DNA of 64,000 bases from Ailurus styani. Taxonomy: Eukaryota > Chordata > Mammalia > Carnivora > Ailuridae. The position numbers were made by a program, and so were the translations under genes. Every line of letters begins with the position of its first letter. Within the stretch, counting starts at the first letter, position 1. Under the pieces are notes generated by a model, which worked only from the letters and a program-made list of their open reading frames with translations, was not told the DNA's origin and made no database searches. Below, piece after piece: positions 41,801-51,384 of this stretch. Location of the stretch: assembly GCA_002007465.1 (NCBI GenBank), contig LNAC01000036.1, positions 3,392,334 through 3,456,333 of the forward strand. Direction: 5' to 3'.

Positions 41801-44800
41801 GCTCCTCCTGGCCTCCGCTTCCAGGGCTGACAGGGGGCCAGACCCCTGTCATGCGCCAACCTCATCCCACGGCCCACTGTGCCCCTGATGTGGGTGGGCA
41901 TCATTTGCCAGAATGGCCCTGGGCCCCTTGGGACGGGGGGGGGGCAGCTTACCCTCCAGCCCTGAGTCCAAACCACCACCCGCCTAGGCTCTGCTTCCGT
42001 CTCCACTCTGCCTGGCCTAGCCCCTCGGGGGGGCGGGGGGAACCCTGACAGAACCGAGGCCTGGCTTGTCAATGGCACACATCTCATCCCTCTGGTGGAG
42101 GACCCTGCCACAGTCCCAGGCCGGGAATTGTGGAACCCAGAGAGAGCCTACAGTGACTTTACTGGGAAAAACTGTCACCCAACTCAGTGCAGGCCAGAGG
42201 CGGAGCAGGGCTGAGCCAGGCCCTAGGCCAGGCTGAGAGGGTGGGAGGGGCTGGCGTTTCCAGCTTTCTGGAGAGAAGGCCGGAATCTGAAGTCCACGGC
42301 ATCCGTCACTCCCCGCCCAGCACTGGTCACCCCAAAGCACAGCGGTGACCCCATCATTGTTTGCTAAAACAACATTGGGGGCGCAGAGGGGGCGGAGGGG
42401 AAACCGCTCCCCAGCTGAACTGCCCAGAGGCCAGACACAAGCAGCCGGTGTGAGTCCAGCCATCTCCGGCAGGAGTGTAAACAGGTATAAGCTCCATGGG
42501 GGACAACTGGGCAAAATCTGTCCACATTTAGAAACGCACGACCTGTGCACACTCTGCCCTGGGAGCCTACCCCGCACACGCTCAAACACACGGCAAACAA
42601 ACAGACCCAAGGCCACTCAGCGCAGCGAATCTTTTTCACAAACACCAGAAGCCATATGAGTGCCCACCAGAGGAAACTGGTCGGCTGAGCTCCGGTCACC
42701 CTCGCAGCAGAATACTATCTGGCTATAAAATGAATGAGGCGACCATCTGAATATGATAAAGGCTAATTGCCGTGACCCTTTCAGGTGAAGAAAGGTGGAG
42801 AACAGTGTATACAGGACGTGGTCTGTGTAAACAAACAAGAAAGTGGAGAGGGAAGCGAACAGACACGGAAGATAATTCTGGAAGGACACAGGGTAATCAG
42901 GTGCCATGGTTGTCCCCAGGGAGGGTTGTGGGGGTCAGAGGAGGAACGAAGACTTCTCACCCCATGTCCCTTGGATGCCGAGCTGCAAGAGCTCACGCAC
43001 GCTCAGGACACACAGGGACCGGTGGGAGAGGACAGGGGGGCCGGTATGTCTACACCTGGGGGTGAGCAAGGACTCGCTGGGTGTGCAGCACTCAGAGGCC
43101 GGGTACGCGGGCCCTTGGCGGGGTGCGCACGGGGTGCGGCCTGCGGGCTGACGCCCAGTAAAAAGCAGGACGAGAGCATGGGGCCACTTCGGGCCTGTTT
43201 TGGCCAGTGTTTGTTGGCTCATTTTCCATCTGGACGTATTACTTTGGCATTTTGGGGGGTGGGACACATTGGAACCCTGAAAACGAAGTGAAAACAAAGC
43301 AATTTCAGTTCTGCTCTTCACCAGAGCCCTGGTTCAGCTGGGGCCTCCAGTCCTTGGTTGCATCTCACAGAAACACTGAGGTGATTAAGTTTCTACTAAA
43401 AAAAAAAATCACTTCCCATCCCTTTTTATCTTTATCTTTCAGTGGCTGAGAATCAAAAGAATGTTAATACCCTGAGCGGCAAGGTCGCGAAGGGGGACAG
43501 GGCGGGTCCTGTGCTGCTGCAGAGAATGTAAATTGATTTCTGGAGGGTGATTTGGCAATATGTTTTGAAAGCTTTTTAAGAAGTGCACACCCTCAAAGAA
43601 TGCAAGCATCACAGATCTGCTCAAAGGTTGAGGGAGATGAGGTTCACCTCCGTGGCTGTGCAGAGCCAAATCGCTGGAAACGACTTTCTTGCTGGGAATA
43701 GGGCGTGGCTAAGTCAAGTCCGGCTCCTCCCGACAATGGAATACCACAAAGCCATTAAAAAACCATGTCGTAGAAGGATATTTGTTGACACCGGAAAACG
43801 CTGGCAAACAATAAAGATTGTTCCCTTCACACCCAGGCTACAGGAGCGTAAATAAGACAGCGTTCCAAAAATACACTGTGCTCTGTTCATGCGGTGCACA
43901 CGGGTATGTGTGTGCATGCATGTACGCGTACATACGTGTGCATGCATATAGACCTACGCCAGCACCTAGAAGGACACCGACCAAAATACCAACTGTAGTG
44001 GTCTCTGGATGATGGCACTAGAATTCATTTTTGTACTTTTTCCTCCTCTATGTTGTCCTGTTTTGGAAGACAGGTTTTGGCAAGGAATTTGTTGTGCGAC
44101 CTGGGAGAAAGTGCTAGTAAAGAACCAGCTCTCTAACCAGCTTCAGTCAGGTGCCCTCACATCCTTTTTGTGGAACCAGACAGGGGATGGTTCCAAGTAA
44201 CCTCCAAGTGCAGCTGACAGGTGGGCGGGTGGGCCAGTGGGCAAGCCTCCATCTGGGGCCCGTGGGCTTATTCTAGCTTTACTCCCACTGGCCCCCCGGA
44301 ACTCTGTCCATCACCAGGTGACTGCCCCGTTCCGGAGGGCTGGCCATGGTCCCAGCCATCCCAGGGGCACTGCGGCGGTGCTGTGTCCCCCTAGCCACCC
44401 ACTGGATGCCCCGGGCCTGACAGAGCCTGCAGAGGCGCCCACCTCCCTCAAGCCCTCCCGCCCGCAGCCCCCTCCGCCGGCCTCCGTCCCGCCCAGCGGC
44501 CAGCGAGTCTCACCATGATGCAGTTGGGTTTGTTGATGGACCACAGGTTGACGCGGCAGTCATCTCCTCCAGTAGCCAGCAGCCGCCCGGAGGCCTTGCC
44601 CAGCACCAGCGAGGACACGCTACTGGCGTGAGCGACGATCTCTTCTACACCAGGAAGGACAGGAGGGGACAGCAGTCAGAGGGCTAGTTGCGGCCGGGGG
44701 GAGGAGGGCTGCGCCCCGCCCGGTGAGGCCCCGGTGGAAGGGTCTGCCCGCCTGGGCTCCCCTCTGGTGCCAGACACCGCGGGCACAACCCAGAAGCCTG

Positions 44801-47800
44801 GAGGGCAGACCCTGCCCCCAAGGCAGGAGCCACTCCGTCCCATCCCGGCTTCATTCCCCCCTACCCTCGGGCCGCAAGGTGTGCTCTTTTTCTGCAAGAC
44901 AACTGGTAGTATTAGCATGCTTACTCTGCTCAATTTAAAACATTGACTCGCCTTCTGTATTTAGCTCTGTCTACAGCTCTGTCTAGTAAAGACAATTAAG
45001 CAGTAAAACCCATAAAGTTATAAGATTGATATGTTCATTATACTTCTTCTAGAATACGAAACAAAGAACAAAAACAATCATTAAAATGAAAAATACTGAC
45101 CCGTGTAACCACCTCAGCATCTCTGTGATGGGGCTCGCTATACACCTAACCCACGTTGGGGAACACGCTTTGAGAACCATTCAGGTCAACTCTGGACAAG
45201 CTGTCTCCAAGTGAGCTCACCCAGGGTGTCACCCCACAGCTTCAGAACCATGGCCCAGGTTCTGGTCTGAGCTCTGCTACTGCAAGCTGTGTGGCCTCAG
45301 ACCAGTCACTCACCCTCTCTGAGGCTGGGCTCCTCATCTGGAAATGGGGATAATAATAGTGCCTGCTTCACTGAGTTGCTGAGGAGCCACTAAGAACACG
45401 CTGTAAGCCATGCTCGGGGGTTGTTAGTAAGGCTAAGGCACAGACGGTGGCGGGTGGCGGGGACCCCTGCAGGCCCAGGACGGTGGGCGGCATGGCAGTG
45501 GGAGGCAGGAGGCAGCTGACTGAGAGGCCTGGGTAGGAGACGTGGGAGTGAGGACCGACCAGACGGAGCGGGCAGAGTGGCCGTGGCGGGCAGCAGTGAG
45601 GGCCCCTGGCCCGGGCTTTTGGGGAAGCAGCAGGGGTGGCAGACGTGGACCACGGAGGGTCTCGTCAGGGCTCCAAAGAGAACAAACATGAGCAAGGAAT
45701 CAAGAGGCAGCCCAGGCCTCCAAGCCAGGCCCTAAGTGAGCGCCTCCTGAGAACGAGGAGGAGAAAAGACAGGTCTCCCCGCCCCAGCAAAGGGAAAAAT
45801 CCCGCCGACATCCTGAGGCAACTGGGAGGCCGGCCTGGGCGACCTGGGCGACGCTGAGGGCAAGGGCTTGTGGTCGTTCCGCAGAGGGCCTCTCCCGGGC
45901 TCCAGCTCTGGCCTCCGCCCTGCCCGGGGGTCTCTGTGATGCGGGCCTCAGACCACAGGGCAACAGGGAAACGGGCCCAGAAAGGCTGTTTGTCAGGCAG
46001 TGGGCCTCGGAGGGGCTGTCAAAACTGCCCAGGGGGGCCAGACTGCAGGCTCGATCTCGCAGATGATGCCCCACCTCAGGGGCCGGCCTGGTCAAAGCCA
46101 GGGACAGGCAGCGCCCAGCCCCGGCAGAGGCAAGAGTCTCCTGCAGGCCCAAAGGTCGGGGGGGGGGGGCTCGGGGACCCCATCACTGGACCCAAGGGAG
46201 CTGAGACCGTCCCTAGTCCTCACTGCAACCATGGAGCCTTCTGTCCTCCGGACACTGTAGGGACAGATGCCTGAGGTGCTCTGGGGCTTTGGCCATAGAC
46301 TCTTACCTGCCCAGCTCCTGTTGGGCCCCATTGACTGGCCAACTCAGAAAGAGGGCAAACCACCTTCTCCCTGACCTTGGGCTGTTCCCAAGCCTTGGGC
46401 ATTCTCCCCTTCTCTGAAAACACTCCCTGTGTGTACTGCCCCCCACTTGTGAGCTGCTACAAGGTCCGGGTGAACACCCTGGCTCTCACCCTCCCCAGGG
46501 AAACTTCCGGCTGGGCCCCACCTCCCCAGGCCTCCTTGGGCACACTGCTACTCCTCTCTGGGCCTCAGGACTGCTGCCCCAGGAGACAGCCCTTAATTCA
46601 TAAAAGACATGTGTCCTGGGTGTCTGCTCTAGGCCCAGCACTAGGGAGCCAGTGGGGAAGGACAGCGAGAAGGTTCCTGTGCTCATGGGACAGCTTAATC
46701 AGATGGGTCCTGGCACAGGGCATCCAGCCGAAGACCCACAGACATGGGGGTGAGAAGGATCTGGAGGCTGGGCCCTTCTAGAGGGGCTCAGATCGCTCCC
46801 CTTTAAACAGGCTGCCTAGGTTCTCCAGTCCGACCGAAGCCCCTGGAAGGGCTGGGGAACCGCGGAGAGAGGCAGGTATGCCACGGGCGCCAGGCAGAAG
46901 AGCCTCAGCAGGGGCGCTGGCCCCAGTGCTCCGCCTCCAGCCTGCAGGACAGCATCCGCCAGTGGCCCAGGCCTGGGTACCAAATTCGAGTGCAAATAAA
47001 TGCAGTGCCTCACAGCATCTCTGGCAGGCCAGGCTGACAGCCGCAGGCCCGTGCCAGCTTCCCAAGCTCAGTTGGCACAAGCTGGGGCCCACGTCCCAGC
47101 CAAAGCTGGGGACACTGCATTCGGTCAGAGGTGCTGAGGATTTACATCTTCAACGGATGATGCAGAGAACCAGGCTTCAATGATCCAAGCTGGCCTAGGA
47201 GCTTCTGATCCTTGCTGGACTCTACAGGCACAGGGAGCCAGGGGTTATTTGGCTTTGGGCTCTTCAGACAGCTTATAATCACGGAGATGCCTATGCACAT
47301 GAACTTGTCAGCAGACCCCAACATGCCTGATCATTTTACCTCTTGTTTGAACCCTCTGATGGCTTTACTTTGCCTTTAAGATAAAGCCAAGGCCTAAGAA
47401 GGGCTGAGGCCCTGTGGACATGTGCCCCTGAAGACCCCAACGTGGCACATTTTCTCCACTGCTGTGTGGCAGCCCATGGGCTCCTTTGAGCCCTTCCAAC
47501 ATGCTGAGCTTCCTGCCCCAGGGCCTTTGTATGTCCTCTTTAGGCAGCCTACGGCACTCCCCTACCCCTCCTGCCAGCATCTAGGTAACTGATTCAAAGC
47601 ACATGTCGACCAGCTTGGAATCAGACAAGGAGAAATGGAGGGGTCCAGTTACCTGATTTATGCCTCTTGCTCTCCCCAGCCTCTAAGCCCCATTGCAGAG
47701 GGACCTCATCTACTTTGCAACCCCTGCCCCCCAACTAACTCCCCAGTGCCTGGTTCTATGCTCAGGAAAGCCCAGCTATTGAAGGAATACATAACCCCAA

Positions 47801-48965
47801 TACGAAGCCACTCTGTCCGAAGTGTACCCTCCTTGGGAGCCCATAACAGGGTTCTCTCAGAACCCTAGGGCTAAGAAACAATTTGAAACTACCCAAACCT
47901 TGCATTTTACCTGTGAGGACACTGACGTCCAGCAAAGGGCTTTGCCCAGGTTCTCACAGTTAAAGAATGGAGGAGCCTGGCCCAGCTTCTAAAAACAGCT
48001 CAGGGATAGCTCATAGCAAAAGGTGACCAGTCTGGCCACACTGAATCTATGCCAAGCAGTTATAGGTTGAGTAAGGCAGTTCCCAAAACATGACCTGGGG
48101 GACCTTGGGGTCCTCAAGATCCTTTCTGGGGGTCCAAGAGAACAAAACTGTTTTCATAATAAGACCAAGACAGTATGTGACTCTTGTTTGCTCACAAGCA
48201 TACAGGGGGGCTTTTCGGGAAGATACAAGACATGTGACGACACCATCACTAATGGTACGTTTTGACTGTATACTCTTGTGTCTTAAAAGGCCTAGGTATT
48301 GATTTCTAACATGTGAACAAAAACTCCTTGGGGTCCTCAACGATTTCTCAAAGTATGAAGAGGTCCTACGATCAGAAAGTTTAGAGCTGCGAGTGGAGAG
48401 TAATGTGAGGGTGGGTGGTGCTGGGGCTCCGGGACATTCCAGAGCACTGCCAACATCTCTGGCCTGCCCTCTCACTCCCCCTCCCCCCACTGGCTCCAAG
48501 ACGCCCAAGATGTCACAGGGGTAGCCTGACCCGTGAGAGGTCTGCAAATGCCAGCAACACCTCTCAGCATCTCTCCCCAGTCCCACCCATCAGCCGAACT
48601 GCACTAAGTGCTTCTCCGTGTTCACCACCCCGCCTGGGTCTCACGGCAGCTCTACAATGCACGTATGATTAGCTCACTGTATAGACACGAAAGTAAGCCT
48701 CAGAAAAGTTAAGTCACCTGCCCAGTGTCACCCCGCTTAGAAGTGCCAAAGTCATGATTTGCATGCTGTCAATCTCACTCCAAGGCAGGGAGTCTCCCTC
48801 TGTGCCGACAACAGGAGATAAAGCCGGGGGGTTCAGGCCACCTGGCAACAAGCAGCTAATCGAATAAATGGGGTGAGAAAGAAAGAAAAAAAAAGGAAAG
48901 GGAAGAAAGACAGACAGTCACTCACGTAACTTCCAGGCCGTCTTGGTGACCACAGGGGTGGCCAT
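29688..48965 (-). CDS. KATNB1: KATNB1, katanin p80 WD40 regulatory subunit B1
   Basis: Minus-strand exons 5' to 3': 48965-48926, 44644-44514, 41635-41518, 35904-35804, 35423-35382, 34765-34682, 34387-34272, 33849-33778, 33606-33456, 33347-33157, 33040-32910, 32496-32446, 31507-31440, 31301-31182, 31092-30943, 30668-30592, 30512-30438, 30199-30083, 29820-29688. Together 1968 nt, 655 residues. Residues 1 to about 300 form the WD40 propeller with repeated GH...WD motifs ([34 protein letters not shown]). Residues about 300-470 are a charged and Pro-rich linker, and about 480-655 the C-terminal con80 helical domain that binds the katanin p60 ATPase (KATNA1). As known for the family, p80 targets p60 to centrosomes and spindle poles and regulates microtubule severing in mitosis, neuronal development and the sperm manchette. 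One intron uses a GC donor. Confidence 0.96.
30083..30199 (-). CDS. KATNB1: KATNB1 exon, con80 domain ([16 protein letters not shown])
   Basis: Residues 573-611 plus two bases, ending VGVDISREE. Acceptor cctctgaag (AAG type), donor AGAG/gtgagg. Confidence 0.96.
30438..30512 (-). CDS. KATNB1: KATNB1 exon, con80 domain ([18 protein letters not shown])
   Basis: Residues 548-572 plus two bases. Acceptor ctccccag, donor GAGAG/gtacgt. Confidence 0.96.
30592..30668 (-). CDS. KATNB1: KATNB1 exon, con80 domain ([18 protein letters not shown])
   Basis: Residues 523-547 plus two bases; acceptor tttgcacag, donor AAAGC/gtgagt. Confidence 0.96.
30943..31092 (-). CDS. KATNB1: KATNB1 exon with GC donor ([16 protein letters not shown])
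   Basis: 50 codons, residues 473-522, containing [13 protein letters not shown] and ending GDIK. The donor reads AAG/gcaagc, a GC-AG intron; no GT nearby restores the known junction to TSVDSAV. Confidence 0.95.
31182..31301 (-). CDS. KATNB1: KATNB1 exon, linker ([20 protein letters not shown])
   Basis: 40 codons, residues 433-472, ending GLKASDFLP. Acceptor ccccaccag, donor CCC/gtgagt. Confidence 0.95.
31440..31507 (-). CDS. KATNB1: KATNB1 exon, linker ([18 protein letters not shown])
   Basis: Residues 410-432; acceptor tgcctccag, donor AAT/gtacgt. The linker differs from human at several positions (as expected for disordered sequence). Confidence 0.93.
31508..32445 (-). other. KATNB1 intron
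   Basis: About 0.9 kb of GC-rich unique DNA between two linker exons. No repeat or exon recognised apart from short GT/GA-rich low complexity near 31640-31700. Confidence 0.5.
32446..32496 (-). CDS. KATNB1: KATNB1 exon, linker ([16 protein letters not shown])
   Basis: Residues 393-409 plus one base; acceptor cctctgcag, donor GACG/gtgagt. Confidence 0.94.
32550..32610. repeat. GT-rich low-complexity tract in KATNB1 intron
   Basis: Runs of gggtgtgtg/gggcgggtgtg on the plus strand, about 55 bp before the acceptor of exon 32496-32446 on the minus strand. Confidence 0.8.
32910..33040 (-). CDS. KATNB1: KATNB1 exon, acidic/charged linker ([17 protein letters not shown])
   Basis: Residues 349-392 plus one base, with [20 protein letters not shown]. 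Acceptor gtcccacag, donor ATCA/gtgagc. Confidence 0.95.
33157..33347 (-). CDS. KATNB1: KATNB1 exon, end of propeller ([17 protein letters not shown])
   Basis: Residues 286-348 plus two bases; acceptor cctgcag, donor CAGAG/gtgggg. Contains [11 protein letters not shown]. Confidence 0.95.
33456..33606 (-). CDS. KATNB1: KATNB1 exon, WD40 ([18 protein letters not shown])
   Basis: Residues 235-285, including [17 protein letters not shown]. Acceptor cggcccag, donor CTG/gtgagc. Confidence 0.96.
33778..33849 (-). CDS. KATNB1: KATNB1 exon, WD40 ([18 protein letters not shown])
   Basis: Residues 211-234 plus two bases; acceptor cctttgcag, donor GTCAG/gtacgc. Confidence 0.96.
34272..34387 (-). CDS. 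KATNB1: KATNB1 exon, WD40 ([18 protein letters not shown])
   Basis: Residues 173-210 plus two bases. Acceptor is a poly(C) tract ending gctccag beside an assembly gap; donor GACAG/gtgagg. Confidence 0.95.
34422..34537. other. Assembly gap (116 N) in KATNB1 intron
   Basis: Left flank is a G run (34394-34410) then cagaggaaaag; right flank is ctcctg then a long C run. The missing sequence lies in the intron between the 34765-34682 and 34387-34272 exons, so no coding bases are lost. Confidence 0.98.
34682..34765 (-). CDS. KATNB1: KATNB1 exon, WD40 ([18 protein letters not shown])
   Basis: 28 codons, residues 145-172, ending DDHTVK. Acceptor cccctcag, donor AAG/gtagct. Confidence 0.96.
35382..35423 (-). 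CDS. KATNB1: KATNB1 small exon, WD40 ([14 protein letters not shown])
   Basis: Only 42 bp, residues 131-144. Acceptor ccgcgcag, donor AGG/gtaagg. Confidence 0.95.
35804..35904 (-). CDS. KATNB1: KATNB1 exon, WD40 ([18 protein letters not shown])
   Basis: Residues 97-130, ending GSQDTNIK. Acceptor cctccgcag, donor AAG/gtgaga. Confidence 0.96.
36496..36678 (-). mobile_element. Can-SINE, antisense, with 11-bp target duplication
   Basis: T run, 'gatcacaagtaggcagagag', head 'actgagccacccaggtgccc'. gtaccagggat occurs at 36485-36495 and 36680-36690. Confidence 0.94.
37195..37380 (+). mobile_element. MIR fragment
   Basis: 'cttgccacgtgaccctgggc', then 'ccttcctgagcctcacaagg', 'acacagtaagtgctcagtga'. 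Confidence 0.75.
37960..38560. promoter_or_regulatory. CpG-rich intronic segment with paired ETS-type motifs
   Basis: CpG-dense within a KATNB1 intron, far from the gene's own start. Contains cttccgg at 38301-38307 and 38337-38343 and a repeated ggcgtgact beside the first (38288 and 38306). Could be an intragenic CpG island with alternative promoter or enhancer activity; inference from composition only. Confidence 0.4.
38826..38960 (+). mobile_element. MER5A-like hAT DNA transposon relic
   Basis: 'gcatcagaatcatctggaag', 'cttactgaaagccagatttg', 'ctgaatcaggttccctgggg' follow the MER5A consensus in order. Confidence 0.8.
40777..40883 (-). mobile_element. Truncated Can-SINE, antisense
   Basis: 'aagatcttatttttttaact', 'cccaacgtggggctcgaact', 'gcctgagccagccaggcgcc'. 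Flanked by gagcgctaac / gagggctaac. Confidence 0.88.
41518..41635 (-). CDS. KATNB1: KATNB1 exon, WD40 ([18 protein letters not shown])
   Basis: Residues 58-96 plus one base, ending VWDLEAAK. Acceptor ctccatag, donor AAAA/gtaggt. Confidence 0.96.
42440..42800 (+). mobile_element. Old LINE (L1M/HAL1-like) 3' remnant
   Basis: 'caggagtgtaaacaggtata', 'gggacaactgggcaaaatct', 'gcagaatactatctggctat' and 'aaaatgaatgaggcgaccat' follow the layout of ancient L1 3' UTRs in sense orientation. Confidence 0.55.
43470..43830 (+). mobile_element. Old LINE (L1M/HAL1-like) remnant
   Basis: 'agagaatgtaaattgatttc', 'tggagggtgatttggcaata', 'gaataccacaaagccattaa' are typical of the same ancient 3' UTR class. Confidence 0.55.
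43904..43950. repeat. 47-bp perfect purine/pyrimidine alternation with 14-bp palindrome
   Basis: Every step alternates purine and pyrimidine, yet the tract mixes GT, GC, AT and AC steps. It contains the perfect palindrome atgtacgcgtacat (43920-43933). Such tracts favour left-handed Z-DNA. Confidence 0.85.
44514..44644 (-). CDS. KATNB1: KATNB1 exon, first WD40 repeat ([18 protein letters not shown])
   Basis: Residues 14-57, with [19 protein letters not shown]. Acceptor ctggtgtag, donor ATG/gtgaga. Confidence 0.96.
45250..45420 (+). mobile_element. MIR fragment
   Basis: 'tctggtctgagctctgctac', 'gctgtgtggcctcagaccag', 'ctcatctggaaatggggata', 'ataatagtgcctgcttcact': a well-kept MIR. Confidence 0.85.
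47895..47985 (-). mobile_element. MIR fragment, antisense
   Basis: 'tgcattttacctgtgaggac' and 'ttgcccaggttctcacagtt'. Confidence 0.7.
48872..48915. repeat. Purine-rich GAAA/GGAA tract
   Basis: 'gagaaagaaagaaaaaaaaa' and following; pyrimidine-rich on the KATNB1 strand just after the first coding exon's donor. Confidence 0.9.
48926..48965 (-). CDS. KATNB1: KATNB1 start exon ([13 protein letters not shown])
   Basis: ATG at 48965-48963 in good context (gaaggATGg), residues 1-13 plus one base, donor TTAC/gtgagt. A weak acceptor (gcttcag ending at 48984) would start the exon 18 bases 5' of the ATG; the rest of the 5' UTR must come from an upstream non-coding exon. Confidence 0.95.
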
Positions 48966-48983
48966 CCTTCAGTTGGCTGGCAC

Positions 48984-50200
48984 CTGAAGCTCCACCCACT
49001 AAATAGACTGCGCTTTGCTCGCGGGGTGGGGGTGGATCCCCCCCAGATCCACCAATCAAGTTGGCAGGGAGTTCCCACACATCCAGGCAGAGGTAACGCC
49101 TCGTCGCTCAGCCCCGGACTGCCTCGTGGTTTTAGATCATTCACAGCAGCCACAGCAACTTCCTGTGTGTGCCCGTCAGGATCCCGGATGATGGAAGGTC
49201 AGGTTTGAGCCATGTCAGTTCAACACTGGGCTGGAACACAAACAGAAGGCGATGGCTTGTCAGAAAACATCTGGTGAGAGTTCGGGGCACGCTGGGCTTG
49301 CAGAACGACAGCGCAGCTCCCCGGATCACAAAGGCTACTGCATAGAGAGACACCCACCAGAACCACCAGAGCCAGGAGCTGCACTGCAAATCGTGTTTGA
49401 GGATCTGGAGGGGGCACCTCGGGCAGGGTGACTTGGAACACATGGAAAGCAAGGTCCTCCCAGAGGCCAGGATGATGGGATGGGAGGAGGCTCTGTTCCA
49501 GGAGGCTGGCCGCCCGAAGAGCAGCAGCAGCCGCAGTGGGGCGGGGAAGACCACATGTCTGCAGTTCACATAGATTGCTGGGAGTCACTGACGCTATGGG
49601 AAGGGGGTGGAGTCAGAGGCAAAGCTTGGGGCCCAGGAGAGGCACTCCAGAGGCAGGCATTTAAGTCATCTCCGGGGAGAATGTTAAAGAGGACCCTGAG
49701 GGTCCAATCCCTCCTTTGGAGCAAGGGACCTACTCCTGGTCTGTCTCCGCAATTCCCAAGGGCAGTACTGGGAACTAGGTCTCCAGTCTGGGCATGAGTC
49801 AGTATGCCGCCCCAATTCTAAAAGGCCACCTCATGAAGCTTCTACCCCCTTTTTCCAAGCCTCTTTCCCATGAACGCTCTCCTCTCCGCCCCCTCTCTCC
49901 TGGATTCCCCAGTTCTGCTTCTCTAGTCCTTCGTTCATTCCCCTTCTCCTTGCCGCCTGTGTCCCCCGTTCGTGCACATCCTGTCTCCTGGGCTCCTTAA
50001 CTTGACCCCTGTCTCGCTAGACCCCCTTTATTCCCCTTCCCCTTCTGCTATCAGTATCCGCCATTCATTCCCTCTCCTGCTTCCAGCGTCCCCATTCATC
50101 ACTCAGCCTCCTGCAGACCCCCGGCTCCGCTTCCGGCTTCCCTGGTTTTCCCGTCCGGCCCCCGCGCCCGTCCCGCTGGTCTCGACCATCCGGAGGCTGG
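48984..50200 (-). other. Intron between KATNB1 5' non-coding exon and start exon
   Basis: About 1.2 kb or more, rich in C/T on the plus strand from 49.8 kb. No repeat or coding exon recognised. Confidence 0.5.
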
Positions 50201-51160
50201 GGCTGGTCCTTCGGCCTCGCCTGATCCTCCCACTCCTCTCAGCTCGCGGGGCATGGGCTCCAACTTCCCCCCTCCCGGAACCCTCTCGTCACAGCCCGGC
50301 TCGGCCCCGCCTGGCTCGGCCCAATACTAGGCCCATAGTCCCCCTCGCCTCCTCGCCCCCTCGCCCACTCCACCTGCAGCTGAGGCTCTCGAGGCCGAGG
50401 CTCCGCTCCAGGCGCGACCCCCACTTGCCTCCATCCCCTGCCCTGATTGGCCGCTGCTTGACAACCGACCCTCACAACAAAACCTCCGGCTCAGAGCCCC
50501 GCCCTCCTCACCTCCCGCACCAATCAGCCGCCGCGAGCGCTCCACCTCCCGCCAGGTTTGACCAATCGAAGCAGGCGCTTCTGCCGCTCTTCCCAAGTAC
50601 TCGCCCTCTCTTCCTGAATTGGACTAATCACGAGGAAGGAGAATTCAAGAGCCGCCCCTCAGCTTTTAACGAACCAATGAGGGCTGACATTTCCTTGGTC
50701 CCGCCTCCGCCTCAAGCTTTCCCTTTCCTCCCTCTCCCTCTAAGTTCCCGTTTGAAAACATTGCCAGACGACCCCCAGTGCCGTCTGCGCCAATCGCTTT
50801 AGCAACCGTCCCAGTTTAACCAATAAACGCTCGCCTTATTGGAAAACCAATTCCCAGGTAGCCAATGGGAAGGGAAGGTCAGCAGGAGCGTGAAGCCGCG
50901 GACCTTCCATCTTGGAGTGGGGCAAGTGGAGACGCGGTCTTTCCCTTCTGCCACAGTTCCTACTTCTTCCCTTTAGCCGGGAGCGGTGTTTCAGTGGTCT
51001 CAGGACCTTGCTCCTCTTCTTTGGCTCGGACAGGAGACCTGCAGGGAGCCGAAGCCTGATCCCGGGTCCGAGCCGGGAGCGGAGCCCCGGAGCGCGGCCT
51101 CACGTCTGCGGCGTCCGTGAATGGACGGGCGGGCTGCGGCCTTAAAGGGACCACCAACTA
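50200..51160 (-). promoter_or_regulatory. KATNB1: KATNB1 CpG-rich promoter with CCAAT-box cluster
   Basis: GC-rich, CpG-containing DNA upstream of KATNB1. Between 50321 and 50866 there are eleven CCAAT pentamers: plus strand at 50321, 50520, 50562, 50674, 50790, 50820, 50847 and 50862; minus strand at 50446, 50618 and 50838. CCAAT is bound by NF-Y; clusters are typical of TATA-less housekeeping and cell-cycle promoters. A strong minus-strand donor (GGGAG/gtgagg, exon end 50512) makes a KATNB1 non-coding first exon ending there plausible. No TATA box seen. Confidence 0.7.
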
Positions 51161-51384
51161 GAAATCCGAGAGAGCCTGGCTTCGTTGGCCTCGTGGGTAG
51201 GGTGGGCTTAGGGAAGGGCCATAACCGGCTGGAGCCTGGGCCCCACGCGTGGCCGCGCCGCCCGGGAGCCGCTTAGGAGGGACTGGACCCCACAGGAGGT
51301 GCCCAGGGCCTGGTGCCTAAAGACCCCCGAATCTCCCCGTTGACCCGCCAGCCGCTCACTGCTCCGACAAACGCCTCGGACAAA

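Larger units (their letters stand above)
41636..44513 (-). other. KATNB1 intron (2.9 kb)
   Basis: Contains old LINE-like DNA at about 42440-42800 and 43470-43830, and a 47-bp alternating purine/pyrimidine tract at 43904-43950. No exon supported. Confidence 0.55.
44645..48925 (-). other. KATNB1 first coding intron (4.3 kb)
   Basis: Unique DNA with MIR relics (45250-45420; 47895-47985) and a purine-rich aaag/gaaa tract (48872-48915) just inside the donor of the start exon. No exon or RNA gene supported. Confidence 0.55.

Noticed and set aside
48080..48400. A DNA-transposon relic in the first coding intron of KATNB1
   Set aside because: Phrases such as 'gggggaccttggggtcctca' recall hAT-type repeats, but I could not match a family with any confidence.
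49972..50802. 276-codon plus-strand frame over the KATNB1 promoter
   Set aside because: Pro/Ser/Arg-rich translation of CpG-island DNA with no recognisable domain; open by composition.
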